64,000 nt of DNA from Prostheceraeus crozeri (lineage: Eukaryota > Platyhelminthes > Polycladida > Euryleptidae). A program made the position numbers and the translations under genes. The DNA lies in NCBI GenBank assembly GCA_907163375.1, contig CAJQUW010007429.1, forward strand, positions 248,001-312,000, read 5' to 3'. The notes under the pieces are model-generated. The model ran no database searches. It had not been told where the DNA came from and saw nothing but the letters and a program-made list of their open reading frames with translations. This document shows positions 12,901 through 27,600 of the stretch, in pieces (the first letter of the stretch is position 1; every line of letters begins with the position of its first letter).

Positions 12901-15900
12901 ATTCACATTGCATCAAATTAATTTATGGAATTCACATTAAATTCACCACCATTCAGTGCAAAAGAACTTATTATCAATGAACCTCTGATAAATTCTCCTT
13001 CTAACCTTCGATGAAGTTTCTGTCTCACAAATTATCGTCAATAATCCACGCTACACACTAACTGACCAACAATCCCACAAGATAAATTTAGACCTCCTTG
13101 AACTGACATTTGACAGCGTGTTGCGACTTTTGATGATAATTTACCGCATAGGAAATACCTCCCGTTGACTAACTTTCGATATTTCTATTTCCATGCAAAG
13201 AACGCTTAAAATAGTGCATCTCTTTTACTACAAAATTGAATCCATTTAGTCAATCGCAGGAAATTCACATTGTACTTTTACTTTCCGCTTAATAAAGGAA
13301 CATGCTCGTACACCATCAGATATCAAAAGAACGGAATATCGATATTAGTATTATCGATGCCGTAAATTAGCAGCAGTGATTACTGTATTTACTTATGTTC
13401 TTTCGTTGCAACACAGTCGGACGTGTCGTCTGCTTCTTAATCTGACGTTGCCGACAGGCAGATTAAACTCAGCTGTAGTAGAAAATGCTTTCCGAGACCA
13501 AGTCATAAGACGACGTAGTGAACTATCATCATGTAGTCATGTAATCTGTACGTACAACAAATAAATGCTTTCATCTATGAAAAGTCAGTTATGTCGGCCG
13601 AAATTAGCTGTCAGCATGTCATTGAAGAAGCCTTAAGTTGATCAAAAATAAGCAAATGTAATAAGTTCCTACTTCCAGTTTGTGGAATTTATTGCTTGTT
13701 GATCTAAAAAAGTGCACATGCACTAAAATTTACTTACTTAAATGAAATGCTTAGTTTAGATTATTATTTTAAAATCTTTGGGCAGATAATGAATCCATGA
13801 TCAGCATGACAACAATGACATGGATTAGCATATGAGGCTCATGAGGCTGTACCACAGCTCATTGCTTAAGCGCCATATACAGGCGGTTTGGACATGCAAA
13901 TCTAGGGCTCGAATCTATCCACCTGAGGAGGCACTGCTACTATCAATACAGGTTGTTAATCCTATCTTAGTGAGAGTTGCTGATGTGGAGGGACTGCCAC
14001 ATTCCTTATTTGTTAGTATAGCTGGATTCGTGGCATAGGGGATGAGAAAAAGTGCAGTGAAGACAATAAAATTTACTTGTCATTAACCAAGCAAAGTAAG
14101 ACAAAGTCGCCAATTTGTCTGCACAACATCTTAGAGCCTGAAATACTAGCACATGTAAGGAAATTGACTTCTATTTACATGCGAAGCAAATATAAGAAAC
14201 TATGCAATTATTTGCACATAGAAAATATCTATAGATAATCATGAAAAAACCTAAAGGATCATCTATGTGTATCACTATTTCTTACTATTACCTTTATACT
14301 CATGCACTTACAGTTCACTTACTTAAGAGATACTCAAGAAATACCGCATTTTATCGAACAGAATCCGCCTTTAAATAGAAACCGCTCATGAATTGAAAAA
14401 ATAAACATGTTACCTACCCACAAGTAGAACTAGCACCTGTATTGATTAATAAAGAGGTTTTGCGATTGTGTTATGTCGTCTAGTAATGGCTGTCAATAAT
14501 TATTTTTGTTCAACAGCTGGCCATAGATCATTATTATCTAATTTACTCCAGTGCTTCTTTAAGCATCATAGAATATGACCGCTTGCTTAAATTTTCATCA
14601 TTGTCGTCACACATGGACTACAATTCTTATCAAAATGATATAAGCGATTGTCGCTCAACTAGTACTTATATAAATCGATAAATAACGATAAATAAAAACA
14701 AAATGCAGTGATGTATCGTCTTTCATCATGAACTTCTGATTCAACCTTTAAATATTGCTTCTGAAGTTCCTCGTTACTGTGGTAATCATCTTTTTCATCA
14801 ATCTCTTCCTTCCGCCTTCTCACCCATATACTCAATGTCAGCATTTAATCACGAAAATGTCGAGAGCTGAATCCAAACTTAAAAATTTGTTCACAGCACA
14901 TATTTAGTAAAGAAATCACATAACCCACCTGCGAATCATATTCGAGAAATTGCGGTAATTGTACATTAAAAAATGATCTGTTGCTGAATTAAGTAAATGG
15001 CTCACATTTTTTCAGAAACCGTGTTGAATACATTTATAGATATGGAAAATATCTTAGTTCAGTTTGCTCTTCAATTTGTATTTATAGGGTTCTCATGTAG
15101 CTTCTATCCGTTAATGATTCTATTTTCGACATATTTCTATAATCACATTTCACATACCAAGCACCGGATGACCCTCACTCCATCAGTTCGTCTGAACATT
15201 TCTTGGTGTGAAATTCTGAATGAAATTATTACTATTTCTGTCAGTCCTCATTGTAGATGGAGCGTTTCAATCTGCTGCACACAAGTAATATTGATGTCAT
15301 TTTCCTGAGACATACGTGTACGATAAAGCAGTAAATATATCGGTAATTTTTGATGGTAGGCTCAAAATTGGATTTCCCATTGTCACTTGAGATGTAACAA
15401 CTCGTCTGAATGTCGGTCATTAAGTTAGTCATGAGTGAGTCATCTTTTATGTCTACTATTCCCTCAGATTCCAACCGAGCTGGAATAATGAATGCATCGT
15501 TTCCTACCTCGAAATGATGGACTTCCTGTGCATTAATACGTGTCTCCATTGGATACATAGGTCAATGATGTCCTTATGGAAATATGAACTTGACAGGGAA
15601 CAGTTCAGCTCAGCCTGAACAGCTTAGAGAAAGAAATAATAAGAATTGCGATCAACCCTGCATCGGGAAAAATATCTGCAATGCAGCTTTCTTTCCCTTA
15701 ATGAATAGCATCCATCGATTTTGTTGAGCTGAGCCGTGCGAACATTCTAGTCATTCATCACATTATGAACGATGACTCTGCAAGGAGGAGTGAAAAATAT
15801 AAATCCATGAACTGAACTTGAATGAAGATATGATCATGCGCAATAAATGAATGATGAATCGTGATTTCGTATACAAGTCGGTAATATTTCTGAAGTGGAC

Positions 15901-18900
15901 ATACGGATATTTATGATGATCATTGCTGATGATAATCAATTGATGATAAATTTAGCGACCAAAGTATAATGTACATGCAATTTCATATCGTTGTTGTGGA
16001 GTGTGCAGTAGAGGTCCCGAACCCGATCGGGTTCAGGTTGTGTGAAAAAATCATGTTTTAGTGTGAAAGACTATAAAGTAGTGAAGACTATTCGCTATTT
16101 AGTTTCATACTTTGTTACCCAGATTTTTATTTTTATGTTATAATCAATGCCGGAAGTGTCACATTTGCTCTTTTCAACATGCTGAAATTTACTGAGCGAA
16201 TGAATGAGCAAAGTTTAGTTGTTATCCAGTGTTTCTGGGTAGGGCCGGGTTGCGTTCAAGCTATTCCGGTTGGCAGGCAACATCCGCGTCGTGTTCGTAT
16301 TCTTCTTGGATGTTTTCGGTTCGGGTAGGCTAAGTTTTGGGACCACTGCAGTTGTGTGTAGTATGCAGTGAAGATGATTCTGATAGACGAGAGCATATTA
16401 CTATCAATCGTATAGCGCAACAACAATACATCACTCGATAATCAGACTATCGTGCTATCTTCTATTGTACATTGTACATATGGATGTACAGTATATATGT
16501 GGAATTACTTAAGATACGCTGAGCCGACAGCAGTGAATGAAGATACATGCACATTTTCACCTATAGTCTTTCAAATTTGATGCTGCTCATACTTTGGTTA
16601 GGGCTAGTGATTTTGCAGAACCTGTGTGACAGGACTACCCTTTACACTATTTATTCTTGTTTATAGCCAATCATAGGAATATAATCTTGAGTATCTAATG
16701 CAGTGAATATCCGAGGAAATTAACTAGTTATGCTTATAGTGTATCTCAAATATACTGTTGGTATGGTTGCGCTTTAAGTAAAGATTTGTGCTGATGTTGA
16801 AGGGCCTGTTGATGATTCCCGATATTGCATGAAATGGTGGATGTTTACACATACGGTGAACTGGCAAATATTTCGTGTAAGCCTCCTTACGCATATCTTA
16901 CCGAAAATGGTTTATTCCTAGTTTAATACCTTGGCAATTGTGAAAAATTTTGGACCCAAAACTAAACTAGTTTTCAAGCAATACAAAATCTCTTTTTCAT
17001 TATTCAAACGTTAAATTGCTCACTTATCTGATGTAGAATGTTCTCGAATGCGGAATCTTGTATTCGTACCGATCTACTGTCTCCGCATTAATTCGGCCAG
17101 ATACCCCGGGAACATCGATAAATGATAAGTTCCATCATCATTTTTCATCCATCATCTTCTTTCAATCATGCTGTCACTGAGACACTTGCTGTCATTTATA
17201 AGCAGGGCACACCATCCTGATCCATCTCAGGCATATTTAAGCAAGCACCCTACATAACTATCATTCGAAACGTCTTCTGATTACTTGTCGACTCCGAAGG
17301 AGGAATGAGCGTGGACTTCAGAGTAATAGCATAAACGGCGATTTGTCTGTCGAATCTAACTCACCTTAGGTCAAAGGATGCGGCTTTAATGACTTTGGAA
17401 GTCATCCGTGAGGCATCTTAGAGGCATCTTGTCATTGTGTTGCTGTGCTGAGCAGCTGCCAACATGCATGCTACGATGATACAAATGATAAGAGCTGAAA
17501 ACAAATCGGGTCACATTTCTTCACAAGGGATTCTTTGTATCTTCAAACAAATTACGAAATTTATAACATTTGAATGAATATTTTGTAAATAATATTTCAT
17601 TAATTGCACGAAATATAACTCTCGACTTGCAATTTGATTTCAGTTAACTATCTAAATGTATTAACGTTACATGATTAGAACAAAGAGTTTAATGCCCGTT
17701 GTAAGGCAGCGACCTGAACGAAGAGAAGCGGCAAAATCGGTTGCCTTAATCAAATCATATCGATGAATGTTCAATCTTGCTCCAGCGTGTGACATCTTTT
17801 TATCATTCATGATAAACGTTAAGAACTGTTGTCCAGCACATGCTATCGATTTACAATCATTCACGAGTATTTACTTTCATATCAGACTCATCATTGTCGT
17901 AGGCAATTGCCTCAGACTGGAGGCTTTTCATAGTATTTGTACAATTCAAAATGCGCTCTATCCTTGTTTTGCAAAGATAAAAACAATATTGTAGTTATTC
18001 ACGGGTGTTTGGGGTCCCGACCTTTTATCAGCTAGAGACATCATTATTGTCACATGAAAGCTTTGATAGTTGTTCATGATAAGCTTTACGCCTAACCCTT
18101 CTTACGTGCGTTTATTCATTGGAACATAAATAAGAAGTTTATCTAAGCCTGGTTTTCTACTGCAGGCCTTTTTGATGGCTTTTATCTTTCAGACCAGATT
18201 GAATGTGTTTTGAACTTCATTCAAAAAATTGATCTTCCGACAACGGTTAAATTAAATTAAATTAAATGTGATCGGTTATAACCGTACTATTAGTAAAGCT
18301 ATGAAGAAAAGCCATACCACAGTCAATCCCGATTAATTGGGGCATTGATTTAAAAACAAGTTTGCCCTAATTAAACGGATGCACCAACAAACCGGAATAT
18401 TATTTTATGATAAAAATGTTCTCGTAAAGCATAAGTCGCCCCAATAAAACAGGTGTCCCAATTCAGTGGGATTGACTGCACTTCATCAACCTGTACAATC
18501 ATAAGCCCCGAAAATATTTCGCCAAAATATTTTGATGACAACTTGACAAGCTATGTAGATAGATAGCGGCATCCTCTTGGATTTATATGTTATTCTAGTT
18601 GCTTTATTAAGTGGATACTCAGTTCATTTTTCAATAGTTTCAGTTATGTCTTCCGTCATATGTTTTACCTTAGATATAGATTTTAACGTATTTCAAGCAA
18701 AATTGTCATTGAGATGACAATATTTTTCTTTTATTTTGCAGTTACATCAAAAATCAATTCATTCGCGAATATAAAGCACGCTCCAGAAGGTGGAAAAGTA
18801 AGTTTGTGATTCAAAACAGTGATATTGTATAATAGCTGATTATTCAATTTTCATTTTGATCTCTTAGTATTACTTATTGCTTCCTTTTTCTGTATTTCAA

Positions 18901-21900
18901 GGTTCAAGTATTCTCAGAAAAAGTCGACTTCTCCGACGTAAAAGGCAGATGTCAGTCAAAGGCAAACATGAAACACAGGCCTGGTAAGTTAGAATTGTTT
19001 TTCACCATTTCAATCATTTCTTCATGAGGGAAACAGCTTTAAATAGCCCAGTGTTGCAGGTTACAAAATGTGAAAGTTTTTTCAATTTCGCTCAATTGCA
19101 CAACACGCATATTATAATTAGTAACTAGAAAAGTCTACTTGCTGACTTCGAGAGAAAGAATTTCGAAAGTATATTTCAGAAGCTTAGTCGCAATTGAGGC
19201 TTTAGTTATTTGGATGGCAGTAGTTATATCCAGGGCAGCGACCGAACCCAGGAATTTGAAGCTTGAATTTTGACCGCTACCGTGTATACCGTGCATCCCT
19301 TTTTTCGTCCTTTACTTCCAGAAGATGCTGGGTTAGACGTGTGCTGCTTGAATATGGACTTCCATTTCGGTCGATCACAGGCGTCCGCTTCCTGTGCTCG
19401 TTTGAGGTCATATTTCACCGCTTGATTCCAGGTCTTCTTTTGTCTTCCTGCTCTTTTACTATCTGCTTCCATCCACATAACTGATCCACTCTGTCTCATC
19501 CCTTTTTACCACTTTACCAACCCAACGTAGTCCTTATCTTCTCGCGCTGTCTGTGATGCTCTGAAGACCCATTGCTTTTCTGATGATGTCATTCGATTGC
19601 CTGTCCGTTAGTCTGACTCTATTGAAGTTCTCATCTCAACATATGTTTTACACCAAATGATCTCGTTCAAGATATTCCTCACTGGATAGATCCGCTTACT
19701 TGGTGCGATGTTAGAAACTAAGATTTCGTAGACATGGTTTTGCTCATTATCCTTCTTTTCTTCACAGTGCTGATTTTGTATCTCTACAGGTGGCGGAAAT
19801 ATTCAAGTCTTCGATGACAAACTAAATTTCAAGGAAACCGCACAATCCAAAGTCGGCTCTTTCAAAAACAGCAAGCACGTTGCTGGTGGTGGCGATAAGA
19901 AAGTACGTGATATCACATCAATCTCTGAAAATTTTTAGATCTGTAAGTGATGAAATTTTAAATGTTTGAGTCAGGCTTACTCTGAAATTTGCCTTACCAC
20001 AATTATCTATGAATGTTTCTATTGATCAGTGGTTCTCTGTTCACTAACCGAATTTTCCCGAAATTTCAATTTCTGTTTCTATGAGCTCGGATTTTTAATT
20101 TTCCCTACTTTTACAAGAGCTGAGTTTGCAATTGCAAGATAAATTCGAAGATCATACTAGTTCAAAATACGTGTCTAAATGCACTGTGGTATCATGACAA
20201 GAACCTAAGCCAAATAAATAGTCTTTCTTTGTGCATTCAGTGTGCCTAGACCTCACTGATAGTCTCTTTCAATTGATAGTGAATGGAACTAATTCTGCGT
20301 ATAATGGTAATAGCCGTAATTCTGAAAATGAGAAGTTAGTTTCTTTGTGGTTGTTCTGATTAAATGAAGTATTTTGTGAGGTATAATGATATTTATCACT
20401 TTCATCATTGATTAGACCTGCGACTTCTTGTGGTGTTCAAATAGTATTTGATATTCTTCCGTTTAGAACTGTAGAATAGAAACACAAAATTTGTGAAATA
20501 ATGCCATTCATCTTAAACAGACAATCTCTATCAAATTTAAAAGCATTTAGTATCATGTCTATTGACTACATTGTACATAGAAATTCATTATGCTGCAAAT
20601 TGAGCGGAAATAATGCACAGGATTCCATTTGTGCATATAGCTTGCTTCAGCTCCCATTACAATATTATTGATAAATAATCGAAAATAATGAATTGGATAG
20701 AACGAAATATCAAAAGGATGAACAACTTGCAGATATCCTGATAATCTAGCGTCAATTTTCCATATACAATCAATAAGTGAGTGGACTTGAAGAAAAAAGC
20801 TGAATATGAAAGTTAGCTAGCCTTTCCAAACTTAATCTTAAAATCACGGAATTATAAACGGGACCTGTACGTTGTTGGCATGACCTCAATCAGACTTTTA
20901 TCTGCAGCGTTGTGATCTTCTAACCCGGATGCTCTTCCTGTCGATTTCCAATGACACTTTCGGGACTCGACCACTGGACTGAAAGATCGCTAGGCCAAGC
21001 ACTTAACCACTGTGCCACGGATACCACTGAAACTACTAAATATCAACATTCCTAAGAAACAGTTTTGTATCTATTCAACTATATTAGTGCATAAAAATGG
21101 TTAGGTGTAGAAGTGATAGAATTGTTTACTAATAACATGATCGATTTCACACTTCGCTTCATATCGCAGGATTGCATGTCCGTTAATATGTAGTTCAAAG
21201 TACTAGATGTACATTTGATTAACTCATTTCCCACGTCGGTTTGTCTGTGCAGATTGTAGCGCTTGTGGTTGATGTTCCCTTGCAGATAGAGAGTCATTCA
21301 CTGAATTGGGAAGCCACGTCACGAGTCGGCTCTTGGAAAAATTTTAATCACAAAGCAGGTGGAGGAGACTTGCAGGTAATGTGTCAATATCTTCTCAGCA
21401 CAAACTTCTCAAACATCTATTAACATGATCTTTTTCATTTGATATCAATTATTGTCATGACTGCTGAATGCTTTATTTACTTATCTTCAAGCAGTTTTTC
21501 TTTCCGATGCATTGAAAAATAAATACATTCGCCAGCAAATTATTCATTAAAACAGATAACATGTACAAACATAAAAGTGTTAACTCCAATAAGCAATTTA
21601 AATTGTACATTACAATGGCGTTAAATCGTCAGATATGATGAGAGATTGCAAAGGCACTCATGTGAACATTTTTGTACATGTTGTCTGTTGAAATAAAGAA
21701 TTTGTTATATAATATGCTTATCTTGCTAGAAAACAGGGTAATGGAGGCAGAGTCTCCCAGAACCGGTACAGAAGATTTTTCGAAGTATAGAGATGATGTG
21801 GAATTTCTGCGACAGAGCACTAAAATTACATGCCAAATATAGCGGTACTAGTTGGTTGTTAGCAAATGTCTTGTCTTTCTGTTAGTCGTCTTTTTTGTCA

Positions 21901-24648
21901 ATTGTTCGTTAAGTTGTTATGAACACAGAAATAGATGGGTGTGAACCATACAAAGATTTCATGAAGCGGAAGATAGAACGTTTCTTACTATATATAGCTT
22001 TATATAAGAGTTGTATGCATGAATGCAGCGTTGTTTCTAGGCTCTTATAGCCTTTTCATACAGTAAAAAAATGGTGTATTCATCAATAATTATGAAAGTA
22101 TTGCATTCCATTCCTACGGTTTTACGTATGAACCATTTTTCTGAGATATTTTTTAATTTCTACTTTCTACAATTGCTACGTTGTTGCTTTAACCCGACAG
22201 CAGAATGCAATATATCTTTAACCCCGAAGAATGCAATTTATTTTAGTGCACTATTTTATTATGAAGAAGAAGTAGGCCTAATGAATCAAGTCTACACAGT
22301 TAGAACCTAATCAGATATAGGCCACTTCGCAGCCGTGTCAAAACTTCAAGAAATCTTTAGCTCTATAAATTCATCTCTTTAACTTTATCTCTAGAAAGCT
22401 CAAATTAACAAATTTAGCGATTGTGGTTGATGTTGCTTTTTCCAGATAGAGAATCATGCACTGAACTGGCAAACAGAATCGAAAGTCGGATCTTGGAAAA
22501 ATTATAAGCACAAACCCGGTGGTGGAGACGTTCAGGTAATGTATCGAGATGACAACTGTTGTGAAGATATCTCCAAGCCGACAGTCATAATGGTGCTTCG
22601 TTATAAATGCCATTTATTTTTTATTATGATTTATGTACCTGTCTCGTTTAACTCATCAGAACATGCATTGATTTTTTCGTTGTGTCGTGATTTATCATGA
22701 CATTGTCACTATGATTTACGACATTCAATCATGCATGCTGAGTACACTCATTGATTTTAGTGCTTTAATGTTGCGAACTTACTCTACATGAGCATTTAAA
22801 CACCAAATAGGAATTTCATGTTAAATCTGCCCAAATGACATGTGATAAATTAATATGATAGATTTGAGCAATTGTCAGAACAGCAATCTCAACCTGAACT
22901 CGATACAAATTTGAACGAATACATTTATCTTTGTTCAAACGGCTGCATGCCGATTCGCTTCAGCCCATTTCGCCTTTCTATTGTTAGACTTCAGTGATAA
23001 CGTATTCCCATATTAGCTTGCTGACCAAAATAAATATCTGCATTCGCCTGACAAGAAATTCCCTAATCACCTTCCTTGTGATATTGCTCAAGATAAAATG
23101 CTTGCCGTGTTTCTCGATTGCCTCTAGTATAGCCGATTGATTTGTGATACTATCAGTCATGTCAAATGCGACAACTGATTGCTTGATAGCTCATCATGTG
23201 ATTAGAGATCAAGGAGATTAGGGTGTGTCAAGGAAGAGTTCGCGACCACTAAAGCCTATGATGTAGGTATTTTAGGATGCGTTTCAAAATGATGACATGA
23301 AGGTGGCTATTAGGAAGAGTTTCACAGGTTAGATTGGCAGCAGTCTCAGCATTTACTAAAGATTTCATGTACATATACCGTACACGGATAAACCAATTTC
23401 AAGTGTGCTGATAATTGCGGGTCGATAAGGAATGCTCTGGATGCAGCGAGTCAGAGTGAATCGGAAACACGCCGTTCAACCCACTTCAAATAATCCTCGA
23501 CATGTTTCTGCATTTTGCACATCTTACCATTAATTATACTGAACTTAAGATCGACACTTTGCATATGATACTTTCATCCTCGTCAGTGCATTCTTGGTCA
23601 AGGAATTCCTTTCCTGATCGCATGTGTTTCTATCACTGATAGTTTATCTGATCAATGCACATCATTTTTCAATTGCAATTTGACTGCAGTGTCAACTTTA
23701 ATCATTTAAGTGACCTTAGACCCCTTCCAGCATACACCTCTTAGATATAGCTTTTATTCGACATGAATTCAATTGTTTAATATTGACGTCTTTCTAAGCG
23801 AAATACATGCAAAATTGAAAGATAAAATGAAAACACAAGTCGAAGTTAATAGCCTTCAAATTTAACACAACTTTTTGCCTCTAACTCTTGGCAAAGATTA
23901 AAATTGATCAAAGGAAAATACTCAGCTACCTTATTAATCAGATACCTTTACTCGTATATAGCTACCTAAGAATATGAATCGGTTAAGTTCAACAGTTCGG
24001 TCAAGTGTTTTGTGTTTATTCTCCGTCAACCCTTTAATATTCTAATGAAGATAGTAGATAGTCGCATAGTGATGGTTCTCAACTAATTTTTACTGTGATA
24101 TTGATTTCGGTTGTAAAGCTATATGGTTCCTCGTATTCAATATTAGTCTTTTTACTATTTTAAGTTCACTTAAATGTTGATGAGAATCAAAGCAAATAAA
24201 TAAATTTATTATTTCCTCAATTTCAGGTTGCATTACTTAAGTGTGCTAGCACCTGTAATGAAATACAGCAAGTACTGCTGGTGATGGTAACTCATTTAAA
24301 TTCATGGTGCAATGAAAAAGGCAAGAAACATTGAGTAACTTTATTTCAATGTGTTCAATACCTAGAAGAATAAGACTTCGTGAAAATTGAAGATCATTGT
24401 AGAGGCTCTAGTTAGTCATATATATATATGTATATAATATAATATATATTAGTCATAAAAAACACTCGAATCTGCCAGGAAATATTGAATTAAACAGCCC
24501 GACCGGTTTCACTAGTCTACTAGCAATTCAAGGGCTAAATGAATCATACATCAACTAAAATTCAAATGACATACACATCAATGGAGAGATGAAGGATTTT
24601 TTATTTTTATAATTATTATTTGCCACATTCGAAGCATCTATTACTTAT

Positions 24649-24693
<45 letters not shown>

Positions 24694-27600
24694 CTATCTG
24701 GTCATAGTATTGTATTGAACAAATTGTAAAAAGGTATTTGGATCTGATGCAATATCATGTCGTATTGAAACCACATGTCAAATAGGTATTTTGTCATCAG
24801 TACCTTATGGCTGCCTCTTAATCAAAACCTATCTAATATACTATTTGCTTTGGCTTCCTCGAATAGCACTTGCTTTCATTTTAGGAATGAATGCAACACT
24901 CGCCTCTGCGGATCATAAAAAATCCTGTAACAAATGAAGATCATAGGATTTGAAGAAAATGGTTTAATCTTGTGTGCATTTACTTCGTAGAGCCTGAAAT
25001 ACGAGGCGGTAGAGAATTGATTTGATCACTTCCGTGATACGGATTTGTGAGAATGCATACTGACGTAATAACGATTACCAAAATGTAAAAGACATCATGA
25101 ATTCAATCATTCGAAACTGACTGAAAATTAACGACTAAATCCTATCATCAGATTAATCTATTTCATCTTCTGGCTGATCCACTGGCGTCGCATAAGTCTC
25201 ATAAATGTCCTCATGTGGTTGAACTGTTTGTGTTAGCCTGTTGTACGAAGTATTTACACATTCATTGTAAGCGGCTATTAAACTGACTTCTATTTAACCC
25301 GATATGTCATCCCTGATGATGCTATAGAGATAACGCGCGATAGGTGCGTGACATATTGCACGTGTGAATTGATTTGTGAGTCTGTAGGCACCTACTGTCG
25401 TGAAATCGTTACAGTTTTTATATGACTTGGCGACTACTAAGAGACGATATTTACTTCGTACAAAAATAGCATCTGCATGATATAATGTGCAACCAGATTA
25501 GTCAAAGAAATTTCATTCTTGAGAATTCTGAATGATGAACATTTTTTGTAAATTACACTTACTCATAATGATTACACATCAAGGTTTTTGGTTTCCTCAC
25601 GTAAAATTCGCAGATGCTGCTAAAATAATATTCGATAATTTGTTGGATTTACGATGTCCAATCCTTTATCAACCCGTGATAGTCGTCTTGTTAATTTTGT
25701 TTAACTTTTTGCCGCTTCTTTCCATTAATTACTGCTCCTTCAATTTGCGGACGATCAAATTTCCAGGAATCCCTCAAACAGTCATCTTTTGATACTTGCA
25801 CACACATTTTGCACATTGCCTTAGAAGACTGGAATATAAAAGGATAATGTAAAAAAATCATTAGACTCTGTCCTCACAACCAAGTACTTGCTCTATGTAG
25901 ATCAATCTCATTTGATTTAGTGTCATCACACCCGGATACACTATATTTTTTAATTCTTTATATCTCCAAATACTACCAAACACAGCTCATCTTGACTCCT
26001 CTCATCATTAGCAGTGATAGGAGATCGAATATTTTCCACAACAATTAGAATGCCTTTAATTTTCACAGAGGAAATGCTATATCCGTCAAATGAACCAATT
26101 GCAATAGAAATATAAATTTGCTACACAGCGATACACTCAATATCGTGACATGCTGCACGCGGGAATCGCTCTTTCTTAAGGGATGATATATTAAATATGA
26201 GTAGATGTCACACACATACAGCAAGTAGTCGCATTTATTTTGTACAAATAAGTTAATCAAATAGAAATATCGAGCGTGAGCAAAATTAGACTTTTACTCT
26301 TAGTTGGTGAGAGCATGTTGCACTTATTGCACAGCATTTTGCGGTGTGATTACAATAGAAACTTTGTTGATGTTACAGATCGAAAACCGTAAATTAAACT
26401 GGGAAACATCATCTCGTGTGGGAACATGGAAGAATGCAAATCACAAGCCTGGCGGTGGAGACAAACAGGTATTTTACTAAATGTCAAAAATAGCTATTTT
26501 GCAACACTTACCTTTGTTAATCACACTAACATGGCATATCCGAACACGTCTACGTGTCCATGGAGGATATTCTATTAAGAATAAAGGACATCATAGGGCC
26601 TGTATCTATCTATACACTATACAGTAATGCCATCATCTTTATCCGTAATGAAGTGTATCCGTTGTAATTTAATTAATGCATTGACGAAATTTAAGTCGAG
26701 CTGTCGTGATATGATGTTCCTTGAACATCAGTTATTAGCAAATATGCAAGATTGATGAAGACATCGTGATTGTGCTGACGCAGTCATAAGGTTTATCGAT
26801 AAAATCAAAAATATTTAGACTTTTAAGATAGGAGATCATCTTCATAGAATTTGTCAGGATGTACTTTTGAATGACCATATTGTTTAGAGTGGTAGCACTT
26901 GAATCAAGGCATTCCCCTTCCCTTTTCATAAAAGGTAATAAATTTGTACAAGCAGGTGAAGAACAGCAGATCTCATAATAATTAGATGAATAACAGATTT
27001 TTAGCGTGTCCAGTCTATGGGAGTGACCCCATTATGTCTTGTTGAGTGAAATGGATTGTAGTTTCGAACTTTCCTAAATATAAACATTTAATTCAGCAAA
27101 CATACAGCAGTTTATTTTTTTGCAGTTCAGTCATTGTACGAAACTCATCGTAGCATTTTTGGCATGCTGAAAACTGAAGGGATCTACACGTTAGAAAGCA
27201 CGCCTTATGTCGTCGCGAAATATTGACTGAATTATAGCCGTATTTGAAACCACTTTCACTTGAATGATCCCAGTTTTAACAAGTCGCTAACTAAAGATTT
27301 TCGAATGGAACTTTATTCGTGTTGAATTTTGCATGCGAGTGTATTCTTCAAATTAACATTTACCCTCCGCTAAACGGATTTATGATCTTTATTCTTTTTG
27401 CTGTGTCTTAAGATGTCAAGAAATTAAAATTATTGTCTAATAAAATTGTCAGTCTGCTAAATATCATGTAGTCGAGTTGATAAACACGTTCATCTGCGTA
27501 AATAGTGGAGAAAATGCTTTTTCATTTAGAAACTGCATGTATGATAGATTGAAGAGTTCTCAAACTCGATTGTGTCCGTTGGCTTTTCGAGGGCGTGGAT

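Noticed and set aside
20945-21030. A functional tRNA gene on the minus strand
   Set aside because: A and B boxes are present, but the cloverleaf is not clean and the sequence recurs at 37.7 and 54.8 kb with a non-tRNA body, so it is a SINE head.
24220-24300. Acceptor-like TTTCAG and following sequence as another repeat exon
   Set aside because: The translation lacks any KVGS or PGGG motif and hits stops quickly.
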